From Casuarius casuarius (Eukaryota > Chordata > Aves > Casuariiformes > Casuariidae), in the NCBI GenBank assembly GCA_003342895.1, contig PTFA01000312.1:558001-622000 (forward strand): 64,000 nt of DNA, read 5' to 3'. Positions 49,046-61,160 of the stretch are shown here, one piece after another. A program made the translations under genes and the position numbers. The notes below the pieces were generated by a model. The model did no database searches and was not told where the DNA came from. It saw only the letters and a list, made by a program, of their open reading frames with translations. Each line of letters opens with the position of its first letter. Positions within the stretch are counted from its first letter, which is position 1.

Positions 49046-52000
49046 GCCAGGCGCACATCCGTTAAAAATGTATGTCCTTATGGTGAATGCTGTTTGTATA
49101 ACCACATCTATTTAAAACCGCTTATATTCATGAAGCATTCAAGTGAGGACATACAAGAAAGCAAAGATGTTTTTTGAAGCTTTGGTGTTCTCCCTTAGCA
49201 TAAGAAAGCAGAGATTCTTTGCTGATCTGTTTCGTGAATCTCTCCTAGTAGCACTTCCCTCTTTCTCCCTGCTCTTTGCTCTGATTCAACTTAGTTTATG
49301 CTGATGTTCAGTGTTATTTCTCAAATGCAATTTAAAGTCATTATCCAGAATCTTCTCCAGTTCTGCAGCTGAATGACACCTATATTCTGTCATGATTTGC
49401 GCAGGAAGGCAATGGGCAGTCACGCAAGAGAAATGTGGTGTTGTGTGTTAGCTGGTATCTTCTCTTAGGAAGTGGCTGCTCATTTCAACACCCATAGTTC
49501 ATTATGATCAAATTCTGACCCTTCTTCCAGGGATTCAGAACTGTAAATTATATCCCAACTGGAATGATGTAGGTTAAGAAGTCTCAGGATCAGCTTCTGT
49601 TCCCTGTGTCAGTTAGTTCCTAGCTACTTTATGTTTCTGGAGCTGTGTGCTTGGATTTGATTGGCATGTAGTAGTTCAAGCAGATCAGGAGAGGGAGGTG
49701 GTAATCTAGGGGTGAAAAAGAGTCTTTCTGCATGAATAGTCAATTTTTATTGTGCCTTTGGGTGTAGAAATGTGGTGGAGTAACCTACCTGTATCTGAAG
49801 TAACAGCAGTCAATACCCACTTTTAGAAGATAAAATTGCAAGTATGGATTTTTATACTTTATTGTGTATGCTGATTGTAATTTTTAGTTATTGCCTGAAG
49901 ATCTCACTTAGATGTGTTGACAGTGCTTTCCTCTTTGAAGAGGTATGTGCTGCCACTAGTAAATGCAGGTGATGAGGACAGCAAACAAACTCTCACCTTC
50001 ACCCAGGTCCTGAATAATAGAAATGTCGAGGCTGATGTTACTGCTGTCAGTAGTAATTGCACTTACTTATAGGGCACTCATTGTAGTAGTACCTGCTTGC
50101 CCTTCATTTGGCTTTTGGAGGGAGTAAGGGCTCTTCAATCAAAGATGGCATCCCCTTCATTTGACCTCTGACTTGGAAGAAATGTGAAGTTACCCTGCAT
50201 AAGGCTTTTTCCACCCTCAAAAGCTGATATTTATATTGCTTGTTTGTGTATGTCTCTGGCTAGCCATAGCAAAAAGCCTTACTTAGGCAAACTGAACAAA
50301 TGGTGAAATTCTCCCTTCTGGTAAGGCAGTTCTTGAAAGATGATACAGTTTCACACTCCTTTTTTCACCAGCAAAATGGCCATCTAGAGATTCTTGTCCT
50401 TCCAAGTATGCTAGAACTGCTGGTTTTTGAAGGGCTGCACTGTAAAACCTAGCTGATGAAAATGCGTCTGTTGAAAACTACTCTACAAAAACAGCTTTCA
50501 GAAAGAGTTAGTGTCGTACAGATCATTTTACCAAGCTGGCCCACCTGTTGTTGTACTTGCCCACTTCAGTGAGAGGCAGACTGTGTTTGGAAAGTGGGGA
50601 AGGAAGTGCCAAGAAGCAGGGATGTGTGAACTGACTAAGGGAAAGGGAAGCATTCCTAAATCTCAGCTGACTTTTGAGAAAGTGTTTTGTTTTATGTTTT
50701 GAGTGTTGCTATGTGTGTGACATCTTTCCAACAGGGTACTTGGCGTGGTTTGGGCTGTTCTGTGTTTGCTGTGACTGTAAGGTAATTCTCCTTTCTGCTG
50801 TTTTTTTTCCCCTGTGTTCTCTACATTATTACTATGCTATGCTGGTGTTCCAGTCATTGATCCATATCAGTGAGTTTGTACTTTATGAATGATGCAAAAT
50901 TCTTTCTGCATTCATCCTGAGTATACAGCAGAGCTTGAAAATAACATCTTTTTCCCCCACTCTTAATTTTTTCCATGTTTTGGGTGTGTTGGTTTCGTTT
51001 TTTGGTTTTTTTTCCTTCACAAGTGATTACTCTTACATAGAAGATACTAAGCTTGGACTGATGCAAGAGACTTGACCAATGTCATGCTAGCGTGGTCAAT
51101 TGTGAGAAGCCTTGTGTTTCTATCCTAGAGCCTGTCTTTACGTGCCGTATAGTTGTGTACTGCAGTGCCTGATAAGTATCGAATGTGGTGATCTATTTGT
51201 TTGTTCAGGTATCTCCGCTACGCTAGTTGTATAGACTTTCCTCTCTGCCTTCAATCCTTGCTGTCCTGTTAAGAGGAAAAGAATTGTTGTTTGTCTCCTG
51301 TAGTTATTCACTTCTACTTCCAGCCTCTTTAGTAGGGGGTGATCACTGATTTTTTTTCTTACCAATAATTGGTGGGGAGCTGAGAGATTGAGTGCTGTCG
51401 GGAAGTGTTCCTAGGAAACAATACTGGGGTTTACTTGTGCCCACTGTTTTGGGGTTTTTCTTAATATCTGTCCACCAATTTTCATTGGCATTTTAGAGTT
51501 GTAGAGGCTGAGCTCACTTGCAGATACATGCCAACCTACCAGCAGAGAGAATGTACTTAAGTTGTAGTATGCTGTTTCTTTGGTTGAAGCTTCTGGCTTT
51601 ACTGATTTGAAAGGAGAAGATATGATTAGTGAGGGACTTTCTTTTATCATAGCCTTTGAGTAATTTGAAGAAAATGGCTTGTCATGGTTTGTTTGTTTTT
51701 AACTTTATTCACAAGCCTTTTTTGCCCAGGAAATTACAATTTTATTTTGGGACATCAACAAATGTCTGAGAGAAAATATTTATACTTTCAAGGTAGTAGT
51801 AAACAAGTAAATGCTGTTCTATGGATTTCTTTTCCCTTTCTTGTAAAGGGTTAGGCATGAGTGGTTTTTTGGTGGTTTGTTTGGCTGTTTTTTCTTTTTT
51901 TGCTAATTTTTCTAGGGGGCTAGATTTTTTTTATTTATTTTTATCCCCTCTCAGCTAAAAGTTTACATGTATCATCAGTTGCATTTTTTTTTCTGCACAC

Positions 52001-55000
52001 ATTCAGGAATGCTGTTTGTTGCTTTGGTCTGTACTAAATTTAAATTTGCAAGCAGTAGCAAGCTCTGAAGCAATGCTGCTCCTGCCTTGACAGGATGGGA
52101 GGCTTAATGATAATTTGAAGAGTGGCATGTTTGCAAGTGAGCTTGGAGCTAGAACTGAAAACAGTCAGTGGCTGGCTGATAGGATGATAACCTAGTGTCT
52201 TGCAGGAGCTCAAGCAAGTTAGTTAGCCCCATGGAAATATGATGCGTTAAGAAAGAACTTTTTTTTTTTAGTCTTAACACTGAATTTGTTGTGTATTGAA
52301 AGGGAGCAATGCTAGCATAATTTTAAGCATAAAAATGCAATTCTTCCCATGGTCTTATGAATCTGTTCATTAGGTCACCTTGAGAGGAGCATGGGAAAGA
52401 GACCAAGGTTGAGGCTAGTTTGCAGAGAGCAGCATGCCGTCTGCAGTGTGCGTCATCTCTGGATGGCAGCATATAGAAACCAGAGCTTGTACAAACGTTG
52501 CTGTCTTTGACAAGACTAGCTGGAGCAGCATAGCTGGGACAGAGTGGTTTTCAGAGCAGCTTTTGCAAGCCCATTCAGGGCCTCAATATATGTCCTTGGC
52601 TAAAGCTGTACATACCATAGCAGTTGTATAATATGCAACTTCTTTTAGTTAAGGGATAGCTCTGGCATGTTTGCCAGAGTCATGATCCAAGGGCCTGACT
52701 TCAGGGTAGTCGCATCCCCCTGGTGTCCAGCCTTAGATGATGGAGAGATCAGGGTCTGGAACCAGCAGGTGAATGTGTTTGTGAACCTGAGGGCTTGACT
52801 ATGAAGAGGAAAACAAGATAAAGGTCAGATGATAATGAGCACCAGGAGCCAAGGCTTACCAGAAGCCCATATAGCTTTGTGCATGGTTAGCCTGTAGCAT
52901 ATCTGAGATTTTGGGAAACAATGCTGCCAATGACTGTTAAAAGGTAACAGGAGTTCTTAATACTAAACAATACAGCCAGCAGAGCTAGACCAGCCTTAGG
53001 AGTGTATTGGAAAAATGAGTTAATAACAGTTCAGGTATATGAGTACAGAGCAAATGGTGAGCTCTTCTGTTCCAGAAGACACCAAGGACAAGAAAAGCTG
53101 ATGCCATGAGAACGGAGCGACATCAGGCCTGGGAAATGAATAACTGCTACAAATACTCCTTTTAGCCTCCCAGAAAGTAAAACCTGGTGTCTGTGAGGGT
53201 TAGGTCACAGCAGACCACTATGCAAAAATATTTCACGTATTGTAGTATATGTAATGCTCTGCTTTCTTTAGATGGAGAGACTAAATCTGTCTTACCTACT
53301 CACTTCTGCGATACTGTTCAGTTTTGGAGACATTACAGTTGATCGGTGTTGACCTTTTTCTTTGTAGTAGTTGAGTTTCATTTTCTTGTTACCATTTTGT
53401 TTCTTAGTCGACATGCAGGATGCCTGATGTGCTCCTGGACTATTTGATAGGTTGTTTTTCCAAGCACAACTTTGGCTGTTTTTGAAATCTGTTAATACTT
53501 TGTTTATAATGCTGTAATCTGAAGTCGGTAGTATGACTCAGCAATTCTCATTCATTCAAGTTATGTTCATATAATGCACTCTGCTTGGCTACGTACTGCT
53601 TTTGGTCCTTTTCAGAGCATTTCAATTTTGGGAAGATGTACACAGAAGCTATTCAACTTTGATCAGTCTTGAAGAGCATGCATAGCAATGACATTCTTGC
53701 ACTGTGTTTGCACTAGGCTGGAGTCCTTTTGGCTTCTTTATTCCCTTTTCATTCCCTTTGGCAGAACCTTTCAAACAGTTATTGAATCCTTGAAACCAAC
53801 TCTGATCCACCTGGACTGAGACATTTGGTGTAAAATACCTGATGAAGTTGCCCTATCCTTCTTGCCCCCTCCCTCCAAAAAAAACTTGTTAAAACCTCCT
53901 ACCTATTCACATATCAAGTCTGGAAGTGTTTCTAATTAGAGAATTTAATTTTTGTTTTCTGAGGTTTTAGCTGACTAAAATTTCCATAGCTTTCCTGAGG
54001 CTGGAAGTCTTTGGCAGCTGAAGATTTAGGCCTACTTTAGCTATAGGCTATGCAGTTTGCTGTGTGGTTCCACAGGGTTTTATATATACTTGCACTGATT
54101 TGAGTCCTTGTGGGAGGACCCACCAATAAATCCTCATAAAACAGTAATTTTCTTTGATCCATTGGCTTTTTGGCTAGAAGGTGGGATCGAATTGTGAATT
54201 TAATCATAATCATTAAAATGTACTGCTGGGATTTCGCCTGTTGATGACGGTTTTGTGGGAGTGATGACTAGCCAGCTCAAGACTGCTTATAAGGCTTCTT
54301 AGAGTGGTCAACCCAAAAATCAGTCTCCAGGAACAACAAGGAAACAGGAGAATGCCTCACTTCCCTGTGGCTGGGACTTCCCAGCTCCTTTCTTTTCTGT
54401 CTTTTTAGAAAATTTCTCAGATATGTGAAGGAACACTCCTTCTGTTGATTTTCTGTAAAACCTCTCTGAGTGAGATACGTTAATTATGAAGGGTAGAAGA
54501 CATTCTGACAAAACTACAGAGTATTCCTCTTTTTTCTTTTCTTTCTTTCTATCTCATTGGCCATGAATATTTCTCCTTGAAGATGAAATCAGATCTTAGA
54601 TCTAGTCTGAAAATATCTGGAGATCTTCAGTAATGGGTTTTACAGTGTGATTTTCTTTTTCAATTTTTTTCACTAAATGCCTCTATGTATTCTAGGAAAT
54701 CTCAAGGTAGGCAAACGAGTTGATCAAAACCAGAAAAAATATAGTTGGGCACAGAGCCCCTCCTCTGTGTGTTAGATCAGTCTTCCCCTGCAGTTAACCA
54801 GCTTTGGGGAAAAAGTGACCCTTCTCCTACCCAAAAATGTCAGGCAAAACTATTGTTGAACAAATCTGGTAAGGCAGTATTTGCAATTAGGTAATAAAAG
54901 TCTGACCATACCTATCGTGATTTCTCAAAAAGAGAAGGGCAGTGAGACAGCAGTAGGTCTAATATTCTTCAACAGGCATCAGCATTAATAAGGAGATTCT

Positions 55001-57916
55001 AAAACAACATTGAGCTTGAAGCTCTTCTGGTTATAAGAACCTGCCAGTATTTTACTAAAAGATGCTATAAATTTATGGCCTCGTGTAAGCCCAGAAGCAA
55101 ATTGGTTGCCTTATTAATCCCAGTTTGATTTTGGTGATGTGAATGCTGTCTGCATTCCCAAAAGATGCATCCTAGTGAAGTTTTGAGTTCCAAAAGGAAA
55201 TGTTTTGCATTCGTTGCTATGTTCCCTGCCAGAAAGTCCCCCAGCTCATGGTTAGTCCTAGTGTGGCAAAGGATCCTCTTTTTCTTGAGGCAGATTAAAC
55301 AGCCCATCCTGAAAGATCTCTCCAAAATTTTAGTTTATTGAAGAGGATGTATATATCAGATGTGGGGCAGACTTACCAGTAAAGGGTAAAAGGTGATTAA
55401 GGTAGTTAAGTGAAAGCACAGGGAATCTTCACAGCAGGGATCTGTTATTTAAAGTGTTTTCTGGGATTCCAAGCCCTCGGGCATCCTCTTTTGAGACCTA
55501 GTTCAGCCAAAACTTGCTCCTTGATTAGCTGAAGGAGAGTATGTGAGGGTACCTTCCTATATGGGGTACCTTCCACCCTGGAACTACTTTGAGTTGCAGG
55601 CTGGTAGAGAGAGAGGATGTGTAGAGATCAAAGCATGCTATTTTGGCTGAAGGATCACAAATAGCACTAGAATGGAAGCCTTCAGAAAGTTTTTCAGGGA
55701 AAAAATCTTGCCTTTCTAAGATGTTCAGCATACAAATACATGGAGTGACATGAAATACTTGTCGTTGTTGTTGTTCTCCTCTGAGTAGTCCCTCCACGTG
55801 GAGCTTCCCAACCTGGAAGCATAATTCAGTGTTTCTACACCTCTCCAGGACAAAGAGGAACACAAAGGGCTGCCTCATGCTATTTCAGTTTTACCCTGAA
55901 TTGCTAAAGTAATTTTATGTTTGTAACCTGGATATTTGAAATGCCCCGACATTTGCCTTTGAGGTTTCAAGTTGCTCCCATAAGTTCTCCTTGGTTCCAA
56001 GCAATACTCCACCAGGAACTGTCAGTGATTTAGTTGTAGAAGAAATGTGGTTTGCAGCTTTTATTAAATCAGTTTTCTACTTATAGTAACTTTCATAACT
56101 GTGTATAATAGTCTGTGTATTGTTCATTGCAATATATTGATTGCTCTTGTGCCTCTTGACAAGTTATTTCTTAAGGAGGGAAGTTCTTAATCTGAGAGGA
56201 GGAGGAGAAGGATAAATATTTGTATGATGCTTCCATGAAAAGCACAGTAAAAAACTTTGGAGGAAGAACTCTTAACAAAGGCACTTGCTACCATAGACTT
56301 TTCAGACTGATGTGTGAAGCACTGGTGCTTTTTCTAAATAGAACAACTCATACCAAATACATTGCTAGAATTCCATTTCTCATTCCCCACAAATGAGGCA
56401 GGAAATGGAATTTTAAGAAAATAATTACCTTCAATACTGTTAATACTGCAATAGCAAAATAATAAGGAAAGAAAAGCCAGGTTAAATACCCTTAACCTTT
56501 CTTAAGTGGAATTATTAGGTATAAGTTATGCAGTTTTTCTACATCTGACAGTTCTGCACACTTGTCTGGCGAGGCACAACTGTAAAATAATGTTCTTAGT
56601 TTAAGTATTTCTTTGACATGGATCCTCAAAAAATGTAAAAGTTGAAGCTCTGTAGAAGAAAGCATTAATTTATTAAATTCCAGCTGATTACATAATTTTT
56701 CAGGCAGCAAGGAGGCAGAAAGAAGTAGAATGTGTCATCCTTTTTTATTGTTAGTGGAGGAAAAGGTGCTGTGCACTTTTGTCTTCCTCCCTTGCTATAA
56801 CACTGGGGGAAAAAGTTATCTATCAGCAGTTTGATGGCTAGAACAGCTTTATCTGAGTGGTGTGAGCTGCTCTCTAGTGACAGTTTAAATGCTATGATTT
56901 CCTTGAAGCTATGTATGCACTACTGTATTTTATAGTGCAGCTGTGCAGTGCAGGGCTATTCTCCATGTAACAAATGTTGAACATTAACTAATATTTGGGT
57001 ACAAAAGGTGGAGTGTGCTCTCTCTGATTTCTGTTGGATGTGTGACAGTTGATGATAGATAAACATACTGGTAGTTTATGCCATAAAGCAAGCACCAGGA
57101 ATGGAATGGTCAGAGGGCACTGAATGAGTATTTCCTAGTTTTGTGAATTTCTCGTGTCTTGCCGCTTCTTTTTTTTATCGCTTTGGAGGGTTTTCTTCTC
57201 TCCCATTTGAGCAGAATCTGTTTCAATTCTGTTGTGCTTTGGTTTCACATCTTTTAACAAGTGCTGCATTTACTAAATATCAAAAAATACATTTTAGATA
57301 CTTTCTTAGCAAACTTCTACTCTTGCTTTGTAGCAATTATTGTATCTATAAAACAATGACATAAATTCTGTATTGTTCTGCTTCTTAGTAATATACTGCT
57401 TTAAGAAGCTGTCATCTTCTCAACTGCTTTCAATAGATTCTTGAACTTTGATTAAGAATGTCAGTTATTCACCTTTTGCCTAGAAAATAATAAAGCAGTA
57501 TCTTAGGATGATAACTTAAAGCTTATGTGAAGTTTTTATGCAACTTATTTTAACAGAAATTGTAATACTGTTCTTGGATTTTGAGAAAAATCCATTTCTG
57601 TGCTTCTGCGTTGTTAGTCAAATTGCAACTTAAAATATACTGCCTACGCCTAAGCTTGCTTGGCCTTCTCCTCAGAAAAATGGAGAGAGATTAGTCAACG
57701 GAAGGATGGAGAGTTTAGAGAAGTCAGATTTTACCCAGCATGACAGCTTGGAGTCCTGGACAGGAGTTCTTCACGTTATGGTTAATGCTGCTGTTATGGG
57801 GAAGGCCAGATTAAAAGACCAGAAAGCCATTTAGCTCTCATTCTGTTGAAATCCATGAGTTTTGCTAGGATTTGGGATAAAGTGGGAATGCCTAATGGGT
57901 TAAAGTTTTGAAAGGT

Positions 57917-57974
57917 TAAAAAAAAACAAAAAACAAAAAACAAAAAAACCCCAAACAAACAAACAAAAAAACCC
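57917..57974 (+). repeat. A-rich (A5-7C)n / (AAAC)n tract
   Basis: Fifty-eight bases consist almost entirely of A with regularly spaced C, partly as AAAC units. It lies about 1 kb before exon 2. It may be a decayed poly(A) tail or an expanded microsatellite. Confidence 0.85.
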
Positions 57975-58950
57975 ACGATATGGGCGAGAGCAGACAGAGG
58001 ATTGGTTCCAGAGCTGTGTACTGCACTTTCCTGTATAAAATACAGCTGTAGCTTCAGTATTTTATTGAGATTTATGTTTATCTAGTTTATTTTTAGCCAG
58101 GGATTTTCTTTTTCCCCACAAATTGGAAAAATTCCTTCCCTGAGCAAGACAACAGAGTTTGTGTGGAAAAATTGGGTTGTTACTCTCTCTTCCTCCTGCC
58201 CACCCATAACCTCCAAGCTTTGGTTCTTGTAATGTTTGAAGCTGAAGCACTGAGACTCAAATTCTTGAGTTAACCTCTGAACAAGAGCAGACAGGTACAG
58301 ACAACCTTTGAGATCAGTTAACTTTCCTGTTACTACCCACAGTCTGTGGTTGAGGTTAGCTGTGTTTCCATGCCCATACGTTCCAGCTGGCATGCCAAGT
58401 GAGAGTCGTAGCTTTCTTTGCTCCATTTTAAAGGCTATAAATGCAATTGCAATTAGTAACATTATTGAAAATCTTACCAAATCCCATTAATTTTCCTCCC
58501 AGAGCTCTTTAGGTATTCTAGTTGTCCAGAATTTATTTTGCTGCTTGAACAGTGGTATGGCACTGTATGATTGCAGTTGACATCTGGTAGCACAGATTTC
58601 AGACAACGTGTCAAGCAGGCATTTACTGGAAAATTTGCAGATTTGGCTTCCTGGTCTTTAAAATGCTGTTTTTGTGACTTGGGACACTTGCAGGGCAAAA
58701 GTGTTTTCTTTTCCTCCTTCATCTTGAGTTGCAGTGAACGTTGAAAGTTTTCTTTAAGAGCAAAATCTGGTGCTGTTGGTATAGCTGCAGACTGGAACAA
58801 CATCTCAGTTGTCTCTTTCTGGAAGAAAATAAAACTATCAATATAGTTCTTTAGTGTCTAAATGGTATATCTATTCATACTGTTTTTAGTTGTGCAACTT
58901 CTCTCTCTGTATTTAAACTTTAAAAAAATATATATTTTTTTCTGTTACAG

Positions 58951-59055
58951 AAAAATGCAAAAGGGCAGGAATTGTTTGACCAGATTGTGTATCATTTGGA
59001 CCTTGTGGAAACTGATTACTTTGGCCTGCAATTCATGGATGCTTCCCAGGTTACA
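58951..59055 (+). CDS. EPB41L4B: EPB41L4B exon 2: FERM F1 lobe
   Basis: These are 35 complete codons (residues 98-132), starting [18 protein letters not shown] and ending FMDASQVT. In the human protein the same stretch follows directly after the exon 1 sequence with only a few conservative changes, which confirms the pairing with 5941..6231. The block holds the conserved FERM F1 motif with [10 protein letters not shown], which distinguishes it from the paralogue EPB41L4A (whose start is quite different). The acceptor is tctgttacag| after a T-rich tract. The donor is ACA|GTAAGT (59056), a near-perfect consensus in phase 0; an alternative CAG|GTTACA six bases earlier is weaker. Human exon structure continues with an HWLD-type sequence, which is not in the window. 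The exon is intact, with no stop or frameshift. Confidence 0.96.
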
Positions 59056-60769
59056 GTAAGTGTAACTTCAGTTAATTTTGTTCTGTAGTAGTTTGTGTTG
59101 CCTATTATAAATGTGTTGCCAGTGCAAATCTGTGGAGAAGTGTTGGTAGTAGGGGATCCACTACTGAAAGAAATGGTGTGATGCTTTGTTCTTGAAAATA
59201 AGGCTGGATCCTCAGAATGAGGCATATGTCATTTTATGTGGTATGCATGTGACTTGATCACAGTTAAGTCTGAAAAGGCATTAGTTGTGGGCAAAGGAAA
59301 ATATGCTCTGTGTTTAATAGGTTCATGATATTAATAATGGGTTGAATCTCTTACAAGCAAGGGCTTTCTGTAACTCCTGTCCTTTGCTGTTCTGTGAACA
59401 GATTATTTTGCTTTCTAGATTTAGTTTTATGTGTAAAGAAGCAAGAGAGGAAACTTCCCCCTTTCTACTACCCAGTGACCTCCAGCATCTACAGTTAAAA
59501 ACAAGTACACCATTTACAGATGTAGAAAGACATTAATGAGGTAGGGTTAAAAGGCTGCCACCTTGTAGTTAAACTGTATACATATTTAATTTCTTTTTTT
59601 TCTTTGTCTGTTCACCTTATATGCTGAAGTTTCAGTATGACTGCGCGACCTAGGTTGCGGATAAAAATACAAAGACTTAGGAAAAAAAAAAAGTGGTTGC
59701 TTTTAGCTTGCCTTGGCAGTATGTAAAGGTTTTATCATAAAGCAAGAGAAGAAAGCTATATTAGGTGCCACTAGGGTAAAATTATGGGATAATGTAATGG
59801 AAATATTGACATCCTGTAAAAAGTGGATTCTGACTTCACAATCTCAGAATTCTCAGCTTTGTTAGCTAACAAGCCCATGGTGTGATAGTGTGGGTCAGTG
59901 TGATTAGATCTGGTCAGCGTCTTACCAACTGAGCCGCTTCAACAACTTTCAGCTGCACGTAGTTGAAAAAGGAATCTGCAGGTTTTGGGAGAGAACTAAT
60001 TTGTAAAAGAAGAGAAAGCTGATATGAATCACTTATCCTAATGTCTTAATTCCTTTAATTGTATGGATCACTGGAAAACAGTGTTTTAAAGAAGTATGTC
60101 CACACTGTTATTTTAATGGCTTTAGTGTCTGTGTTCCTAATAAATTTTATATCATGTAAATGTATATCCTTTATGATGGAGCTGATTGATAGGTCATTGC
60201 TAATAGAAAAGTGCCTGGTCATTATAGGAAAAATTAGTGGTATTCTGATTGTCAAATCACTTTATGGGGAACTTGTTAGCTCAGAATAGTTACCTAACAA
60301 GTTCTGTGGTTTTGGAAGAAGGGGAGGGGAAAGGGAGAGCTAAGCTAAGCTGGTTAAAGGGTTTTGGTGGTAGGATTATGGGTTCCTGGATCAAGAGTGG
60401 AGTGAAGTGCAGAGTTCTTCCCCTCCATTGGAGTGCAAGGCTGAAAGCTCCCCTGTCTGTCTTGTCTAGCGGAAGCTGGGCAGAGAGTAGAGCTTAGGGG
60501 GATTCAAGGCCTGGTTTCAGACCAGTGTTCTAGGGTCCCGGTTTGTAAATACCGTGCTAAGTAAATACATGGCTGTTGTAGGACCTTTTTGGAAAAGTTC
60601 TTCTCTGGAGAAGGCCTTTTCTTTTTTATCATATAATGCCATCATTGCATCTCCTTTTGCTTCTTCACGTGGGATGTTACTTCATTCCAGACCCTCCAAA
60701 TAGCGTGTTTTGTTTGCTGATACCATATAATTCTGTGTGTTTGATTCTATAGTTCTCTAATCAAAAGCA

Positions 60770-61160
60770 AAGCAAAGTGCAGGAAAGGCTGCACTGGGTC
60801 AGAGCAGAGGTCCATTTAGCACAGTATCCTTCGATAGTGGCCCAAAGTAGGTAAGTATGGAAGAATTTAAGAACAAAAGCAAGCATGGTGATAATTCTCT
60901 CTGGCAATTTAAAGTCCAAGTATTTTCTGAGCCAAAGGGGATGCCTTTTTATATTAAATTCAGAAAGTGTTACTAATGTTCCATGAACTTTCTCTATCTC
61001 ATTTTGACCTTGCACTAGCTTATTAGCCTCCTTGGCACCCTGTGCAAGCAGTTCCATATTTTAACTACAGGTTGTGTGGAAAAACTGCCTTCTTTAGTCT
61101 GTTTTGAACTTGTGACCTGCTCATTTGATTTGCATAGCAATTAATGCATAGCCTCCATGT
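60770..61160 (-). mobile_element. Ancient CR1 LINE fragment, 3' end
   Basis: The sequence 'gcactgggtcagagcagaggt' type at 60790, then 'atttagcacagtatcc' (60814), is the reverse complement of the well-known sauropsid CR1 3' end. Further right, 'ggcaccctgtgcaagcagttcc' type (61033) and 'aacttgtgacctgctcattt' (61108) correspond to blocks farther upstream in the element. The copy is reversed relative to EPB41L4B and strongly diverged. Ends are approximate. Confidence 0.82.

Larger units (their letters stand above)
6232..58950 (+). other. EPB41L4B: EPB41L4B intron 1, 52,719 bases
   Basis: It is bounded by the GTGAGT donor after exon 1 and by an AG acceptor preceded by a T-rich tract (58935..58950). 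It joins codon 97 (Pro) to codon 98 (Lys) in phase 0, giving the continuous FERM sequence expected for EPB41L4B. A very long first intron is common in this family. Its contents are listed separately: four CR1 fragments, simple repeats, and an opposite-strand exon-like unit. I recognised no other protein-coding gene and no tRNA or rRNA gene inside it. Confidence 0.93.
44936..58950. other. Intron 1, last segment: unique DNA with simple repeats
   Basis: No exon was recognised until 58951. It contains an A24 tract (45914..45937), an A18 tract with a 45-bp tandem duplication (46363..46470), an (AAAT)n tract (49026..49045), a (GTT)n patch (55761..55775) and an A/C-rich tract (57917..57974). A locally GC-richer patch at about 48420..48620 and an unassigned region at about 52370..53220 could hide old repeats that I cannot name. 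Confidence 0.55.

Noticed and set aside
55525..55878. 117-codon minus-strand frame
   Set aside because: No recognisable domain or splice-site arrangement; the length is compatible with chance in a window this size.
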